Shown: positions 1 to 12,803 of the stretch, one piece after another
How positions within the stretch are numbered: the stretch's first letter is position 1
How the letters are laid out: every line of letters starts with the position of its first letter
Source: Conchocele bisecta
Taxonomy: Eukaryota > Mollusca > Bivalvia > Lucinida > Thyasiridae
Length of the DNA: 64,000 bases
NCBI GenBank assembly: GCA_029237695.1
Contig: CM055265.1
Coordinates: 123,993,871 to 124,057,870, forward strand
Reading direction: 5' to 3'
The notes under the pieces: model-generated
The model's input: only the letters and a program-made list of their open reading frames with translations
Told to the model about the DNA's origin: nothing
The model's database searches: none
Program-made: the position numbers and the translations under genes

Positions 1-382
1 AAAAAAAAACATATTTTTTGGAAATTTACTCAATCATGTGCAATACGTTTGGTCACAGCTTAGACCGTTTTTAAACAGTAAATACATGAATTATACAGTG
101 AATTTTCAGATCATCTTTCTAGAAATCGCAGTTGGCACAGCAGTTTAATTTTATCATTATATTGGCAAAATACTTCATTATTAAATGCAACTATGAACAT
201 AGTGACATAGAATTTTACATTTTTTAAACTATTTGAAGTACAGAATAGCCTTAGAAGAAGAATTAGCCATCAAAATAGATAAAATAGAACAGCATAATAT
301 TAAGTAGGGTAGGATTGACAATCAATATGTTTATCGCACCATATAACAATCAAGTACATTCCTTACTCACTCATTTAATATA

Positions 383-735
383 GGAATGAATGGCCTTTTT
401 GTGGAATTTATCGGGGTATAAACTTGGAAAATTCGCGGGAATACTGGACGAAGGCCTTCCGGCCTTGTCCAGTATTCGCGCGACTTTTCCAAGTTTATAT
501 CCCCGATAAATTCCACAAAAAGGCCATTCATTCCTTATAATTCCAGCATTTGAAATAAATTCATCAAGAAAATGTGTTTATTTTCCGTTTTCTTAAGAAT
601 TATTTTAACTGCGCCTGACGGTTACGGAAAGTAGTTCGGTATGGGAGTTTACTGGGATATAAATTTTGGACAGAGACTTGCTACGGATCAATCAAATGTT
701 AGGGAATTGTGTAAATATTTTTGTACTGGAATTAT
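383..735. mobile_element. Family A composite: long hairpin plus 200-bp tail, copy 1
   Basis: The near-perfect palindrome 383-534 (GGAATGAATGGCC ... GGCCATTCATTCC) is joined to a ~200-bp tail whose ends form an inverted repeat (ATAATTCCAGCA at 537, TACTGGAATTAT at 724-735). Other copies lie at 1128-1606 (inverted), 40370-40808 and 63388-63736. It encodes nothing. Comparison of the tandem duplication units shows that hairpin and tail moved together. Confidence 0.85.
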
Positions 736-1127
736 TATAGTAATCTTGCTAAGTGTATCTGAATTGTGTACCAGTTATCAACGTAGGGAGGGATATCTTT
801 ATTTCCTTTCATTCTACTATATTTTTCTGACTATTTCTCTAAAACAATCACTCGAAAATACACTAGATCTATGTACTTCATATAATGTCAAATGTTTTGT
901 GTTATGTATGCATGTGAAACTATATGACTGTACATGTTGTATTTAATCGTGAATAAACAATTGAATGAAAAATAAGAAAGAAAATTTGAAATATAATTAG
1001 ATTTCACCATGTCCTCACCACACCAGGATAACGTAGACACACTCCATAAAAGTAATATGATTAGTATTAATCTTACTACTTTTATAACAGGTGACAACTC
1101 TCAAATAAAAAGAAAACTAAAACTAAA
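736..1127. other. Spacer between two inverted family A copies
   Basis: AT-rich sequence with no recognisable coding potential, lying between two oppositely oriented copies of the same element. Short open frames here are not supported by homology or codon structure. Confidence 0.5.
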
Positions 1128-1606
1128 ATAATTCCAGCACAAAAATATTTACACAATTCCCTAACATTTGATTGGTCCGTAGCAAGTCTCTGTCCAAAAT
1201 TTATATCCCAGTAAACTCCCACGCCGAACTACTTTCCGTAACCGTGAGTCGCAGTTAAAATAATTCTTAAGAAAACGGAAAATAAACACATTTTCTTCAT
1301 GAATTTATTTCGAATGCTGGAATTATATGGAATGAATGGCCTTTTTGTGGAATTTATCGGGGATATAAACTAGGAAAAGTCGCGGGAATACTGGACGAGG
1401 CCTTCCGGCCTTCGTCCAGTATTCCCGCGACTTTTCCAAGTTTATTTACCCCCCCCGATAAATTCCACAAAATCTGCATTCATTCCTATAATAAACTAGG
1501 AAAAGTCGCGGGAATACTGGACGAGGCCTTCCGGCCTTCGTCCAGTATTCCCGCGACTTTTCCAAGTTTATACCCCGATAAATTCCACAAAACTGCCATT
1601 CATTCC
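1128..1606. mobile_element. Family A composite, copy 2 (inverted, hairpin partly doubled)
   Basis: The tail runs 1128-1327 in the orientation opposite to copy 1, followed by the hairpin 1329-1486. A second, 5'-shortened hairpin (1492-1606) starts inside the arm sequence (AAACTAGGAAAAGTCGCGGG) and repeats the core. Copies 1 and 2 together form a ~1.2-kb inverted repeat. Confidence 0.8.
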
Positions 1607-1609
1607 TGT

Positions 1610-4015
1610 AATGTTCCCCCTGATGGCCAAACCAGGGATATCTGACTATTCACTACCCGCCCACTCTAGATGATATATTCTAAGTACAATTAGTTCAGAA
1701 ATGTGATAGAAATAATTTAATCACATTCTGTACATACAAATGTGTCTTGAGACCCAGTGCCTGCTACATATTATTTGATAGGAAAATCAATCTTCCTACT
1801 GTGTACTTTGATAGTAGTGCATGTAGCAACACCAGGATAAATTGATACATTATGACAATTACTGCCTGTCCAATTCTGAATAAATGGAATAAATAGTGTG
1901 TCTAATTCCCAGATTGATCCTGTTTATACAGGTCAATTCTACAAAGACAACAGCATACATGTATGCACATATGTGTGCATGTAATGCCCCAACCTAGGGA
2001 TTCCATTGACTTGTCTAAATCATGTCTGTCTGTGGACTGGATATGTTTTATTTATGATTTCCACATCCAAATGCCAGTGGTAACCAGCCAGGTTGAGGAA
2101 TTAGACAGCTAAACATACTAGGTGAGTATAGCACTGACCATAATTCGTGTTGGCCTCTGATGTGAACAGTATGCAGATATATGTATCAATATATTGCCTA
2201 ACACAGGCACAGGTCAGAAGAATGCATGTATTCTTAGAACACAGTTTCCTCTAATTCTCATGAGTCACAGATTAGCTGTCAATTGAGGAACATTGACAAA
2301 GGCAACCCATTTCATATGATATTGCAAATTAATGGCACTTGTATTGGTGGGCTTGTAATGGTGCATAAATGCTGAAAAAGTATGGCCAGTTACAAAATGA
2401 CAGGGAGCGACACATCAACTGAAGTGTCAGTCACTCTAGCAGTGACGATACTACACCAATGGAAGTAATACCTTGCTGATTGAAATATTACAGTCCATCC
2501 TCAATTGTATTCACCCTATTTAACATAAATAATATGTGATGTTTCACAGAATAAGCAACATGTTTGAATGTCAGCCACTAGTACGCAACGTGAAATGGTA
2601 ATTCGCATCTTCAATTTAAACAACTCTTGAACCGGTTTAACGTATCTGGGACGAGTATTTTCACATATATAGTAGCAAGTAGTCATTTTAAATGGTACAC
2701 ACCAAAATAACACACCAGAGTATACGTTTTCCATGGCCAACCGAGTCCAACTATTTCGCCAACTGACAGCTATGAAAGCATGTAAATATCGTAAATTCCG
2801 GTTTGTTTACCTGTGGTGTAACCCGGATGAAAGATGGCGGCGGAACTGTAACTTGGTGTATTTACATGTATGACATTCAACTCACTGAAATACAACAAAA
2901 ATCGTTTGTCACTTCTGTTCTACATAATGGCTGTGACTGTCTGCTGTACGCGATATAGCTATATCACACTGCTCGACACAGGCCTGAACCCGGAGCTGCT
3001 ACTTCCCTCTGTGCCAGACAGACGTACGGACACTCGGACGACCTGGTGGATTCTGTACTGGGGATATCCCTCAACGAGTGGACCAATTGACCAACGCTTC
3101 TCACTGGGGATTGAGAGGCTACACTGAAATATACCTCCATAACTGGACGTATACGAACAGACGGACAGACAGCGTGCAAAATGACATATACAATGGACAT
3201 AAACGGAAAATAGCAACCCGACAGTGGCAAATCACAGATGAAACAAAATAGCGATTTTACTTACCAATCTTCACTATGAATGCTGGAATCACAAGACTTC
3301 TTCCTGTTTCCAGAAATCAGAATCCACTATATTAAACTACGAACATGTGCTTATATACACATATGTGGAAAAGCCTAGACTTGGCCACAACTCCAAACAT
3401 GCTCAGTACACGCAGCATAACTCCACCCCGACATGCCATATCCAATAATACACGGAGAAGACGCACACTGTCGTTCCAGATTACTATGTGCTATGTGCTT
3501 GGTCTAAGGATCGCCATTAAACAATAGGCATAATGCCCAGGTTACCGTCCCGATATCCTGGTCATTTACGGAGCTAGCAATAAATAACACTTCGTTATTT
3601 ATGTGATCTTTGTCCGCTAGCATGGAAAAGGGTTTATCATACTTTCTAACCAATATTGCATTGCCCGACGACTCTGCTCAGTATCTGTGTGGTGAGTGTA
3701 TGGCCAATATGTCTGCAAACCGATATTGCACCGCTAATAAAGTGGACATGTAATTAACTCGGCTTGGGACACGAACGAGGGTATTTCCACAAATACATTA
3801 TAAGCAGGGTTATTACAGGTAATATGTACATAGGTGAATGCACTGGTATGCGACACCTGAAATGTTACCGTGGAACACAGCTAAACCCTGAATACGAATA
3901 TAACACACTACAAGACAATACAGTACAATACACCACAAACACACAATTGTACATGAATCAATAATCTACAAGAAATTCCGTGTCACGAGACATAATGTGT
4001 ATAGTATATATTTAA
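1610..4015. other. Intergenic or intronic stretch, no supported gene
   Basis: AT-rich unique-looking sequence. No YWTD, EGF or sushi exon was found here, although earlier propeller exons would be expected upstream. On the minus strand, TATATAAG near 3350, followed by a GTAAGT at about 3261-3266, resembles a promoter plus first-exon donor, but no coding frame supports it. Confidence 0.4.
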
Positions 4016-4088
4016 ATGCACCAAATATATGTATTATATTTTTTGGTAAGCAGGCTCATTATCTTCGGGATTTTATTCTGCATTTCAG

Positions 4089-4245
4089 CTAATAAGCTGT
4101 ACTGGTCTGATGGTTATTACGACACCATCAGTCGATGTGAACTGGATGGATCTCGGTGTGAGATATTTTACACGGACACAGCAGCTGATATAAAGGACAT
4201 TGTCGTGGACGGGACGTACCTGTACTACGTTGCTTGGAACAAACC
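4089..4245 (+). CDS. Exon 1 in window: LDLR class B (YWTD) propeller blade
   Basis: The acceptor is TTTATTCTGCATTTCAG and the donor is CC|GTGAGT. The exon enters in phase 1 and leaves in phase 2. Translation begins NKLYWSDGYYDTISRCELDG, the YWTD-repeat signature (LYW-S/T-D, then I-x-R-x-x-LDG). It ends at DGTYLYYVAWNK, where the next blade's YWTD position reads YYVA. Such blades form the six-bladed propeller of LDLR/LRP/nidogen proteins. Only this blade and the next partial one are in the window, so four or five upstream blades must lie to the left. No in-frame start is expected here. Confidence 0.85.
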
Positions 4246-4259
4246 GTGAGTAAATCTGA

Positions 4260-5470
4260 CACAATGATGGTATTAATATCTTGATTTCCTTCAACAGGAA
4301 AGCATAAAAAGGTACATCTGCAACGCTTTTGTTTTGCAGAGTTACGTGCCTGCAACTAGGTATTTTAGTTATTCCGTCTTTTTTTCCACAGCACGTACAG
4401 AGGAGCATTACATGCAGTGTGTCCCAGATATGCGTTGAAGGTGGTGAAGCTGATCAGGAAAACGAAACACAATTAGTGATTTGCATCGTAAATGAACCTT
4501 ATTTTTCACTTCTTTTTGTAATCAATACGAGTGCGTTTGTTGGTCCTTTTACATAACGAGTATGGCAATACCAACTTTAGCAGCATTACTTTAAATGTGC
4601 AGTTAGTCAGAACAGTTTGTGGACTATTGTCGTCAGTAAAAGGAAGAAACGGCAATTGTATTGATCAAACACATGATTTACCTCACAAGTCATGAGCGCC
4701 GCCATTACGCAAAACGACAACATTAGACCATGTGATCCCCCACCGTGGCGTAAAAATGAAGGTCCAAACTAAACTAAAGGTACATGTCACTAAATAAAAG
4801 GTAACACTATATCATTAGGGTTGGCATGCAATTAGTGGGAAAGTAACTCCGTTGTAGTTTATCACATTTTCAGTATTATAAACGTTTTATTTGCTTTTTG
4901 AGTGCTAAATGTATGTTATTGCAGACGTTTCCGTATGCCATTTAACCCTTAACTCTTTTCCTGGACTTATCCCCATTCTTCCACAGATCCCGTCAAATAA
5001 CATCTGATCGGTCTTTCGGGACAATACGTCAATGAAACTCCAGTGGAAACCGTTTCACCCACAGGTGATTCTAGCGTGTCTTGGATGGTCAATTATTGTT
5101 TGTATATACATAAAACACCTTTCTAAACAATGTACAAAACAATTCAAATGTGCCCGGGTGTAAATATAATAGTACTTAGAAACGTACAAAACTCCCATTC
5201 GCCACCATTGAAACAAAAAGCCACGCGATGTAGACATCTGGAACTCGCCTATACAACGCATTACAGCGTGTCGAAACCGCTGCTTGGGGTGGGTTTTAGA
5301 CATAGATTTTACAGTTGCTAATACATTAACATAAATCTCAAAGATTTCGAGTGTAAATTGCACTAAAACGCGTCTCACTAACCTAAATTCGCTTTTTAAA
5401 ATCACACTCGTACTAGTAAGATGCATTAGTTTAAGTTCACATATTAATAATTATTACAACCGCTGAACAA
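4260..5470. other. Intron 1, proximal part
   Basis: No domain, RNA gene or clear repeat is recognised. It ends at the large TIR element beginning at 5478. Confidence 0.4.
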
Positions 5471-6069
5471 AGGGTACTTAAAGGTACATGACCACTCAGT
5501 ATGCACACACTGTTATTTATATCAGAGACATCATCTCAGACATTGTCTGGCAAAATAAACATTCATTCACCATTACCCCACGTATTGAATGGCATTTATT
5601 TTACATTTTATATCAGACGTAAATTTACACACTGATATCAGGGACGATAACCGTGTTTCCTAAAAATGTTAATGACATTACTATTTATTCTCTGTATTTA
5701 TGTTTGGATGTGCAATGATTATACTTTTCACTTGACGCATTTAATTTGTATAAATAATTAAAAACTATCATGCCTCATTTGCATAGGAAAATATAGTGTA
5801 TACTGTTTTGTCGTTATTTTAGGGTTTGTGAAATTGTTTGCTACATTGTTTGAACCCAGGTTTTTTTTCATATATAGACCACATACAACAAAACTGGGGT
5901 TGGTTCCATTTTTTTATATAAGCCATATGGCCGCCATCTTGAAATTCAAAATGGCCACCATTGACATTTATATTTCGAGGTCAAAGTCATTATGTGTGGT
6001 GTTTTTGCAGCGGAAAACACATTATTATGGACACGAAATATTGGTAGAATAAGTTCAATACATTTTGAG

Positions 6070-6715
6070 ACACCAGCCATTTTGGTTTACAAAATGGCCG
6101 CCATTTAAAAATTGGAAATCCAGTATTTATTTTACATTTTTGAATCTCTTGGTAAGATTTTGTATTTTCCTTCTGGTTATACTCGTATTTCTTTGAACAC
6201 AGTTAGTCGAGATTATTTCTAACTGATATTGTGCTGCGATTAATCTTTATCTTCAAAATGGTCACCAAACTAAGCGTGTTATGTACATCGCCACATCATA
6301 GATTTGTTGCACATTCTAGTATTTCTGTGGCTGTAGTTATGTTCTTTCAAATGATAGTGTGATTGGAATGTGTGTGTCTGCTTGAAAATATATATATATA
6401 CAACATATAACATATTTTTTTTAAAATGGCCGCCATTTAAACTTGACAATCTAATATGTAGTATACCTGTTTCATGCAGTGGTGATATTATGTATGTGTC
6501 TTCTGCTTATACTCATAATACATTGAACACAAACTGTTGAGATTATTGCTAACTAGCACTGTGGTACCAGACACCATTATCTGGAAATAAGCATGTCACA
6601 TATAGTGCCACTTCAAGGACTTACATATATTACGTATTGCTGTGGCTTATAGTTATGTTCTTCAAATGATATATTGGTCAGCACATGTGTTTTCCTTTAA
6701 AATAAGAAGAACATA
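6070..6715 (+). repeat. Two-unit ~330-bp direct repeat inside the 4.1-kb element
   Basis: Both units begin around AAAATGGCCGCCATTTAAA (6092 and 6423). They share the order of landmarks: TTATACTC...TTGAACACA...GAGATTATT...CTAACT and GCTGTGG...TAGTTATGTTCTT. They are well diverged, so this is an old duplication. Confidence 0.7.
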
Positions 6716-6789
6716 ATGCAACTCATCCATTTTATCCAATAAAGTGTATATTATTATGGTATTGTATATTGCATTGCAAAGGTAAATAC

Positions 6790-7230
6790 TCATATTCTCC
6801 ATTGCTTCATGAGAAAGCGTCTGTTACGTCGATATGATGCACCATCTGCAGCATGTAAGAACTGGCATTGCGCTAGCAGATTGCAACTGGTTTCAACTGG
6901 TCTGCTGCCTTTATGGAGTCCAACTTGGTCGCCAATGTTTAGCTCTTTTAAATGTAAAGCTACTATGCATTTATCATAGCGTTTCTGGCTCTGTCGATGC
7001 TGATGACTGGACATGATCTTGTCACAAATCGAAACATGTATTGGAAATACCTGCTCACAGGTGGTTAGTAAACTGGATAGAAGCCGCTGTCCCATCAATA
7101 ACTGTGCATGTAACCATTCTGTGTCGGTTATGGGAGTTTCGATATTCCAGTATACCCAAATATAGGTATTGCACATTCACCTTTTGTTTTTACGAAACTG
7201 TGTTTCACAATGATTACTGTTCGCTGAGCT
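6790..7230 (-). pseudogene. Gypsy-type integrase C-terminal remnant
   Basis: Minus-strand frames, with a shift near 7130, give motifs of the Gypsy integrase tail: LHAQLLMGQRL (the S-P-A-Q-L-L-M-G-R-R-L block), QKRYDK, LKELNIGDQVGLHKG (GDxVxL block) and SYRRNRRFLMK near the end. Upstream a GILEYRN-like piece is frame-shifted. Reverse transcriptase, RNase H and LTRs are not recognisable around it. It is a dead fragment nested in the 4.1-kb TIR element. Confidence 0.65.
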
Positions 7231-9557
7231 AACCCACTGGACGTTGGCTGCATAGAGTACTTGACACTAAGGAAACATCATTATTTTGCAAAATCAGCAA
7301 AAGTTTCTGGTAGGTAAATTGCAGACTTCATCTGACACATGTGTACTTGGTACACTATGCTTGCTGTAAGTGCCTTTCTACTGTCCGATGGCCATTTCGG
7401 ATTACATGCTGTGTTACCAGCAATTCATTTTCATTCCATGTGGAAATGTTTGCAGCAACACCTTGTCATGGGTGGCCTGGTACATAGTGTGATATTAGAG
7501 TTTCTTTGGCATTTCAGTTTCTATCTTCAACTTAACATCTTCCTACCATTTTACCAGAACATAATATATTGCGCTCGTCTAAGACATGTCTGAATGCCGA
7601 GATGGCCATTGTGCACAGCTTGCAACCTTTTGGAGAGGAGTCAGCATTATGTGTTTATATCCTTTCAGTTTATCTCTGTAATCACATAACACCACTTTTT
7701 TATGTGGACATTGTGTTCTGAAATTGAGTTATCCCTTTTTCTAGCAGAATCAATTGTGCATCTTACTCAGTTAAGCTTGCAATTTCTTGCAACGCGTGAT
7801 CACGGACAGGTTGGTTGACTCGTGGGATAGCGTATCAGTAGCTAGTATGTGTTTGCCAGAAACGTGTTTCATTGACTAGTCACATTGCTTCAGCAGCAGT
7901 AAGCAATGTATTTTGTGATGACATGAATATAGTATTTAATTTATTTAATGGATATGAGAGGCAAGTGATCTTACTCCACTTGAACAGTCAGTCCGTACAC
8001 ATACTTAAACCGCTTCCGGCCAAATAACATGCTTCATTATTCATGTACAATCAGAGCATATTAGTTTTCTGCGAGAATCAATGATCTGGAAGCATTAGCC
8101 ATTGGATTGCCTTTGTGGTACACCATAGTACAGTGTCTCTGGCTTTGTCAAGTTATAATGTGACAATTTCAACAAGTGAAACGCAATTTGGACCATCAAT
8201 ACACTGATCACTTTTATATTGACACAGGAGTTGTGATCTCTTAAGACCATATGGTAATCGTAAATAATGATAATGACCATGGACGTTGTCATTTTTCCAC
8301 AGTTTCCTGCATACAATTATGTATTATGTATGGAGTGTATTCAACCTCTCCAACAGTGTATTGGCAATCAATCTGACATATTACTCACCTCGTCTACACA
8401 TACTGAACATATGCACATGTCGTTTTAATGCCGAAAAGTAATTTAAACACACAAATACTGCCTTTTCGACTGTTCTTCTACACTTTTCGGCATACAACGT
8501 TGTATAGTGTATTAAGTTTATGCAAGTAACTCCTTTAACCGCATTTTGAGCGTGATTGCGCCAGCACTGCCTTTCAGGAACATCAACAAGATGGAGACTC
8601 TAAAGCAGATGGTGATGAAACTGCTCGAAAGCTTGTATCCATAATTAAGAAAATTTCTGCATATACACAGTGGCAATTTTGAAATCTAACATATTTGTCA
8701 TAAATAGTGACTTGAAATTGACTTTAGATAATTTACTTTCAATAATGATTATAGTCAGGGGAAAAAACAGTCCAAATGGTTAGTACACGAATATATCAGA
8801 ATTATATGATTTTCACGGCAAATTATAATAAAATAGGAGCAACTCGTGTTTTCTTTGATGATACAAAGAACGTTTGTTTCAAGAACGTTCCAAAACAGTC
8901 AACACAACCGCGCTATAAATACACTTTACTAAAGATAGTACGTAGAGAAGACATAGTTACAAAATAGTATTTACATAGAGGCCATTTTGAAGAAAAAAAT
9001 GTCCGCCATACAAGTTATTAGAAAAGGTGAAAACAATCCCATTTTTATTATTTTAAGTATGTAGATGATGTAGACGAAAATACAACACCTTATATCTGCA
9101 TTATAAATGTAGATACGAATATTACAATATATTGTATACGCGTTCAAAAGATGATTATCACCAAAGAGCGAATCAATATTCTACCTGTATTAGAATTGTA
9201 TATATAAGGAATACAGCATTTCAGGGCGGCCATTTTTAAATCCAAGATGGCGGCCAAAGGAATTGTCGAAAAAGATGGAACCAACCCCAGTTTTGTTATC
9301 CGTGGTCTAAATATGACAAAAAACATTGGTTGCACGAATCTAGCAAAACAAATCCAAAACTACATAACAGCATACACTAATAGCCTGATATCACCGCGAG
9401 TCGCTATCAATATTATACGATACATATTACTAAGTGATTATATCTGTATATCCGGCACTCGTATTTTTTAGGACTGGTGGAATAGTGACACAATTATTCA
9501 CTTATTTAATTCCTATAAAGAACATGTTGTGCCCACTGAGTGGGCATGTACCTTTAA

Positions 9558-11300
9558 TTGCAACACGAGCAGACTCTACGCTGGTTGACATTATCACTAT
9601 ATATAGTTTTCGTGTTATTCATTTTCACACTGAGGACCCAGCATGCTACAGATAAGAATATAATTATTTGATGTTGGGATTCTAATTATGCCAAAATATT
9701 CAGATAACCAACTTACCTATAGCTCTGCTCAGATACAGAACATAGACAGCGTGATCAAATGGACGTCTGGCGGTGGGTATCACATGCATCCGGCATGTTT
9801 TGGATTTCATCGGTATATCTATATATGAACAACAAGGCTTGTAGCTTCGGTCGGACACGACCTCGTATCATAACAAATTCCGCGATTTTATTAACGCTAA
9901 TGTAAATATTTTAGCGGAATGTGCACATTTTCATTTGAGAAGTATTGTTATCTTGCTGAAATAGCATAGTTAGAACACAATTATGCAAATAATATCGATT
10001 GACAGCTGTTTTCCAAGTGTTTAAGGCTCTAGCGCCAATATTCATAAGTTCATTTGAGAATTATCGTTATCCTGCAGAAATATATAGAATGCATAGAAAA
10101 TTACAAATTTACAGATGTTATTTTGTTACAATCCGAGTTTTTGTCCTACTAGAAGCTACACACATTCCTATAAACAACAGCGCAAATGGCGTTATTTCAA
10201 TCTCAATGGATAAGTAATCATTGATGTGTATTCAATATTACCACCGCCGTTCAATTATATCAGTACTGACGAAAGCCGAAATACGCCGAATGCATGTAGT
10301 AGGTATTGGAGGACATGACGCTAAATTCTGGTAGAAGGGGCCCCCACTGCGAATAATCAAAGGACTGAACTTCATGCAAATTCTACATATTTTATAAATA
10401 TGGCGGACAATATAGCACACAGCCGAGAGGCTCTCCGTAGAGGATGAACTACTACATCACCGAAGTCACTTCGATCTTTTAGCCACGCTGAAGTAGCTAC
10501 CAATAATATTTACAACAATGGTTTCTGACCTCCTTAGGAAGTTGGGTCGTATATCAAAAGTTTTGTCACTGTCTCAAGGATGTATATATCATTGTCAACT
10601 CGATAGGAGCCTTATTTTGGAATATGTTTTACCAAACCTGCTTACATCTTCATCTGAAATTAAGACAAGCAGACCGTAGCTAAAAGTTAGCTGTACGTAT
10701 TCCGCTTCATAGGCAACAGGTAGCACTATATCGCTACTCCACGTTACACAGTACAAATGTGCGTAATAGCATTTACACTTCGCGTACTAAAATATAGACA
10801 ACACATGAAGGGTGTTGACGTTCATACTTTGCTGCATTGTTATTGAGAGATAATTCTACAATATGAAACAAAATATTACCATAAATTTACCTAAAGTAAT
10901 AAAGTGTGTACATGTATAAGCATACTTCTTAGGTCACTCTCCACGAAGTAGAAATTAAACAAAGAACGCTTCAAACCCACGTTTCGAAAGTCTACTCCGT
11001 CATAACTATTATGTAATTCAGAGTAATGAAATGTAATTAGAGTTATGTACATGATGTACTCAATGGCGATGAATAGTTGTCCGGAACGTTTTCATATTTT
11101 GTCAGAAACACACGTTTCAACGTGTCAATAGTGCCAAAGGTTCCGCATCCCTTCTATTCCGAGTCTTCAAACTACAATGTACTTCAAATGTGTTTCACTT
11201 TAGATTACTTATTAGTCTATTTGTCATCCACAAACACATACTGCGAAGAAGTTCATGACGTTCATTCCTTTGATTTCTAAACTGCTTCAGGTAGTGAAAT
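9558..11300. other. Intron 1, middle part
   Basis: AT-rich, with no recognised domain, RNA gene or long inverted repeat. Confidence 0.4.
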
Positions 11301-11369
11301 AAAAACAGTGGGAACATGTTTGTCAGAGGTTTCATGGACGTGGATCTACTATTCTGCTTTTAATTTCAG

Positions 11370-11491
11370 TTACGTGACGAGAATATTACTGAGCAACAAT
11401 GCAACAACAAAGCAGTTTGCAAAGAATGCGGAAATGGGACGCCTCGAAACTTTACATGTTTACAATTCTACCTTCCCCAACATACAACCAG
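11370..11491 (+). CDS. Exon 2: final propeller segment linking to the EGF module
   Basis: The acceptor TGCTTTTAATTTCAG and donor CCAG|GTACAT bound a 122-nt exon, phase 2 in and phase 1 out. That is exactly what is needed to join the YWTD exon (phase 2 out) to the EGF exon (phase 1 in). The peptide runs YVTRILLSNNATTKQFAKNA and then MGRLETLHVYNSTFPNIQP. The pattern of x-V-T-R-I...L-x-V-Y followed by NaC resembles the closing strand of LRP propellers just before the EGF domain. It carries two N-glycosylation sequons (NAT, NST). The last ~26 nt of the exon, its donor and part of the intron are tandemly duplicated downstream. Confidence 0.75.
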
Positions 11492-11710
11492 GTACATGTA
11501 GCTATATTATGACGAGTACAACTTTCTCAGAGATGCACTACTCTGTATTCCACGAAATGTGCCCGAATTTTAAGGCTATGTCCACAATTCTACCTTCCCC
11601 AACAAACAACCAGGTACATGTAGCTATATTATGACGAGTACAACTTTCTCAGAGATGTACTACTCTGTGTTGCATGAAATGTGCCCGAATTTTAAGTCTA
11701 TGTCCACAAT
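11465..11710 (+). repeat. ~121-bp tandem duplication across the exon 2 donor site
   Basis: CAATTCTACCTTCCCCAACA through the donor, TATGACGAGTACAACTTTCTC and CCCGAATTTTAAG is repeated in direct order. The first unit is ~11465-11585, the second ~11586-11706. Unit 2 contains a second CAG|GTACAT donor. The unit also carries sequence related to family D termini. Confidence 0.8.
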
Positions 11711-12080
11711 GCAAACACATTTATTTCGTTATCTATTAAATTAAAAAAAATGTATATAAATGAGCCTACTTTTTATTTTGCGAACTTTGGTCAAATAATG
11801 TTTGTATTATAAAAAGATGATGACTTACTTTTGTTCCCTAAACTTACTTACTAATACATCATTTTTTCAATGTTGAGATTTTGTGTCATTATGTGTTTCT
11901 CCCCATGTATCTGCCCTACAGCCAGTATCTGACCATGACCCACGTTTTCCACTCAAATACATTGTAATTTTCCATGTTAACTTATCATTTTTATGGATTA
12001 AGCCAAGGATTTGGGGAAGGGGCCTTTCATTTCTATTTTTGAGAAAATTGAGTCTGAATTTCCTTGACTTGGATATTATG
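11658..12080 (+). mobile_element. Diverged relative of fold-back family D
   Basis: Landmarks of the family D left arm occur in order: CATGAAATGTGCCCGAATTTTAAG, ATTAAATTAAA, AATGAGCCTACTTTTTATTT and TTTGGTCAAATAATG. A middle segment resembling GAAAATTGAGTCTGAATTTC follows. There is no matching right arm, so this is an older or non-hairpin relative. Confidence 0.55.
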
Positions 12081-12264
12081 CTATCCTTGGTAATTGAGCG
12101 GGCGCGTTATTAATATCTTCAATACAGTCGTGACATAAGTCTCACAGGGCATTTCCCATATCCAGTACAATAAATAGTATAATGTCCTCTACATATATCA
12201 TTGTATTATTATACACGTGATATCACTCGTCTCATTATCTTTTCATCCCTCGCTTTCTTATTTC

Positions 12265-12525
12265 TCCTGGTGGACATTCAGTATCGCCTTGCGATGCGAT
12301 CTAGATGCGCAGTCTTCCTTCTGCGCGAGCATGTTGCTCATCTGCACGTACTCCGCGTCACTTTTAGATGGCCAACCGACGAGAATATGCTGCATATTTT
12401 CTCTTCATTATTGAAGTGTAATTACTACAAGATGGCCGGGCAACTATGCTCCAAGTACAATTATAACCTGCAACACGAGCGGTTGTTTGTCTTGATTGAA
12501 TCCCCAATCGGTGCAAATGGCGGCC
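12265..12525 (+). repeat. Left LTR-like repeat of the Gypsy relic
   Basis: It matches 17810-18030 in order, including CTTTTAGATGGCCAACCGACGA against CTTTTAGATGGTCAGCCGACGA, and the following ATATTTTCTC. It ends about 120 bp before the first reverse transcriptase codons. Confidence 0.6.
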
Positions 12526-12649
12526 GATAAAGGACATGAGATAAATCTAACAGATGACACCCGACTTATCGAACAGTATCCCTTGCCAAGACAAAAAAAG
12601 ACAACAGCCTTCGTTGTTTTATATATTTTAGGAAAACAAGAGAATTCAG

Positions 12650-12803
12650 GAAACAATTGATTATCTTTCTGGATCTAAATATATTTCAAAATTAGATTTT
12701 AGATCAGGATATCGACAGGCGAAGATGAAGGAATCGGATAAACACAAAACTGCGTTCTCCGTTGGACCTCTGGGGTTTTATGATTGTAACAGAATGGCAT
12801 GCT
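12650..12803 (+). pseudogene. Gypsy reverse transcriptase fragment
   Basis: An open stretch reads TIDYLSGSKYISKLDFRSGY, then RQAKMKESDKHKTAF and VGPLGFYDCNRM. This is the RT palm segment around LDL-x-SGYxQ and TAFxVGPxGFYxxxxMPFG. The sequence decays right after it, and the YxDD box is not seen. Confidence 0.8.

Larger units (their letters stand above)
5478..9557. mobile_element. Large TTAA-flanked TIR element (family G), 4.1 kb
   Basis: The termini are TTAA-AGGTACATGACCACTCAG on the left and the inverted CTGAGTGGGCATGTACCT-TTAA on the right. Next to the termini are long subterminal regions, each matching one half of the 511-bp element at 42495-43005. Inside these, 5880-5950 and 9240-9310 are inverted copies of each other (around AAACTGGGGTTGGTTCCAT). 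TTAA flanks suggest a piggyBac-type insertion, an inference from the target site only; no transposase is recognisable. The interior holds a ~330-bp tandem duplication and a Gypsy integrase remnant. Confidence 0.7.

Noticed and set aside
2959..3364. Possible minus-strand gene start (TATATAAG, then a GTAAGT donor)
   Set aside because: No plausible coding exon on either side and no recognisable product; could be chance or an LTR edge.
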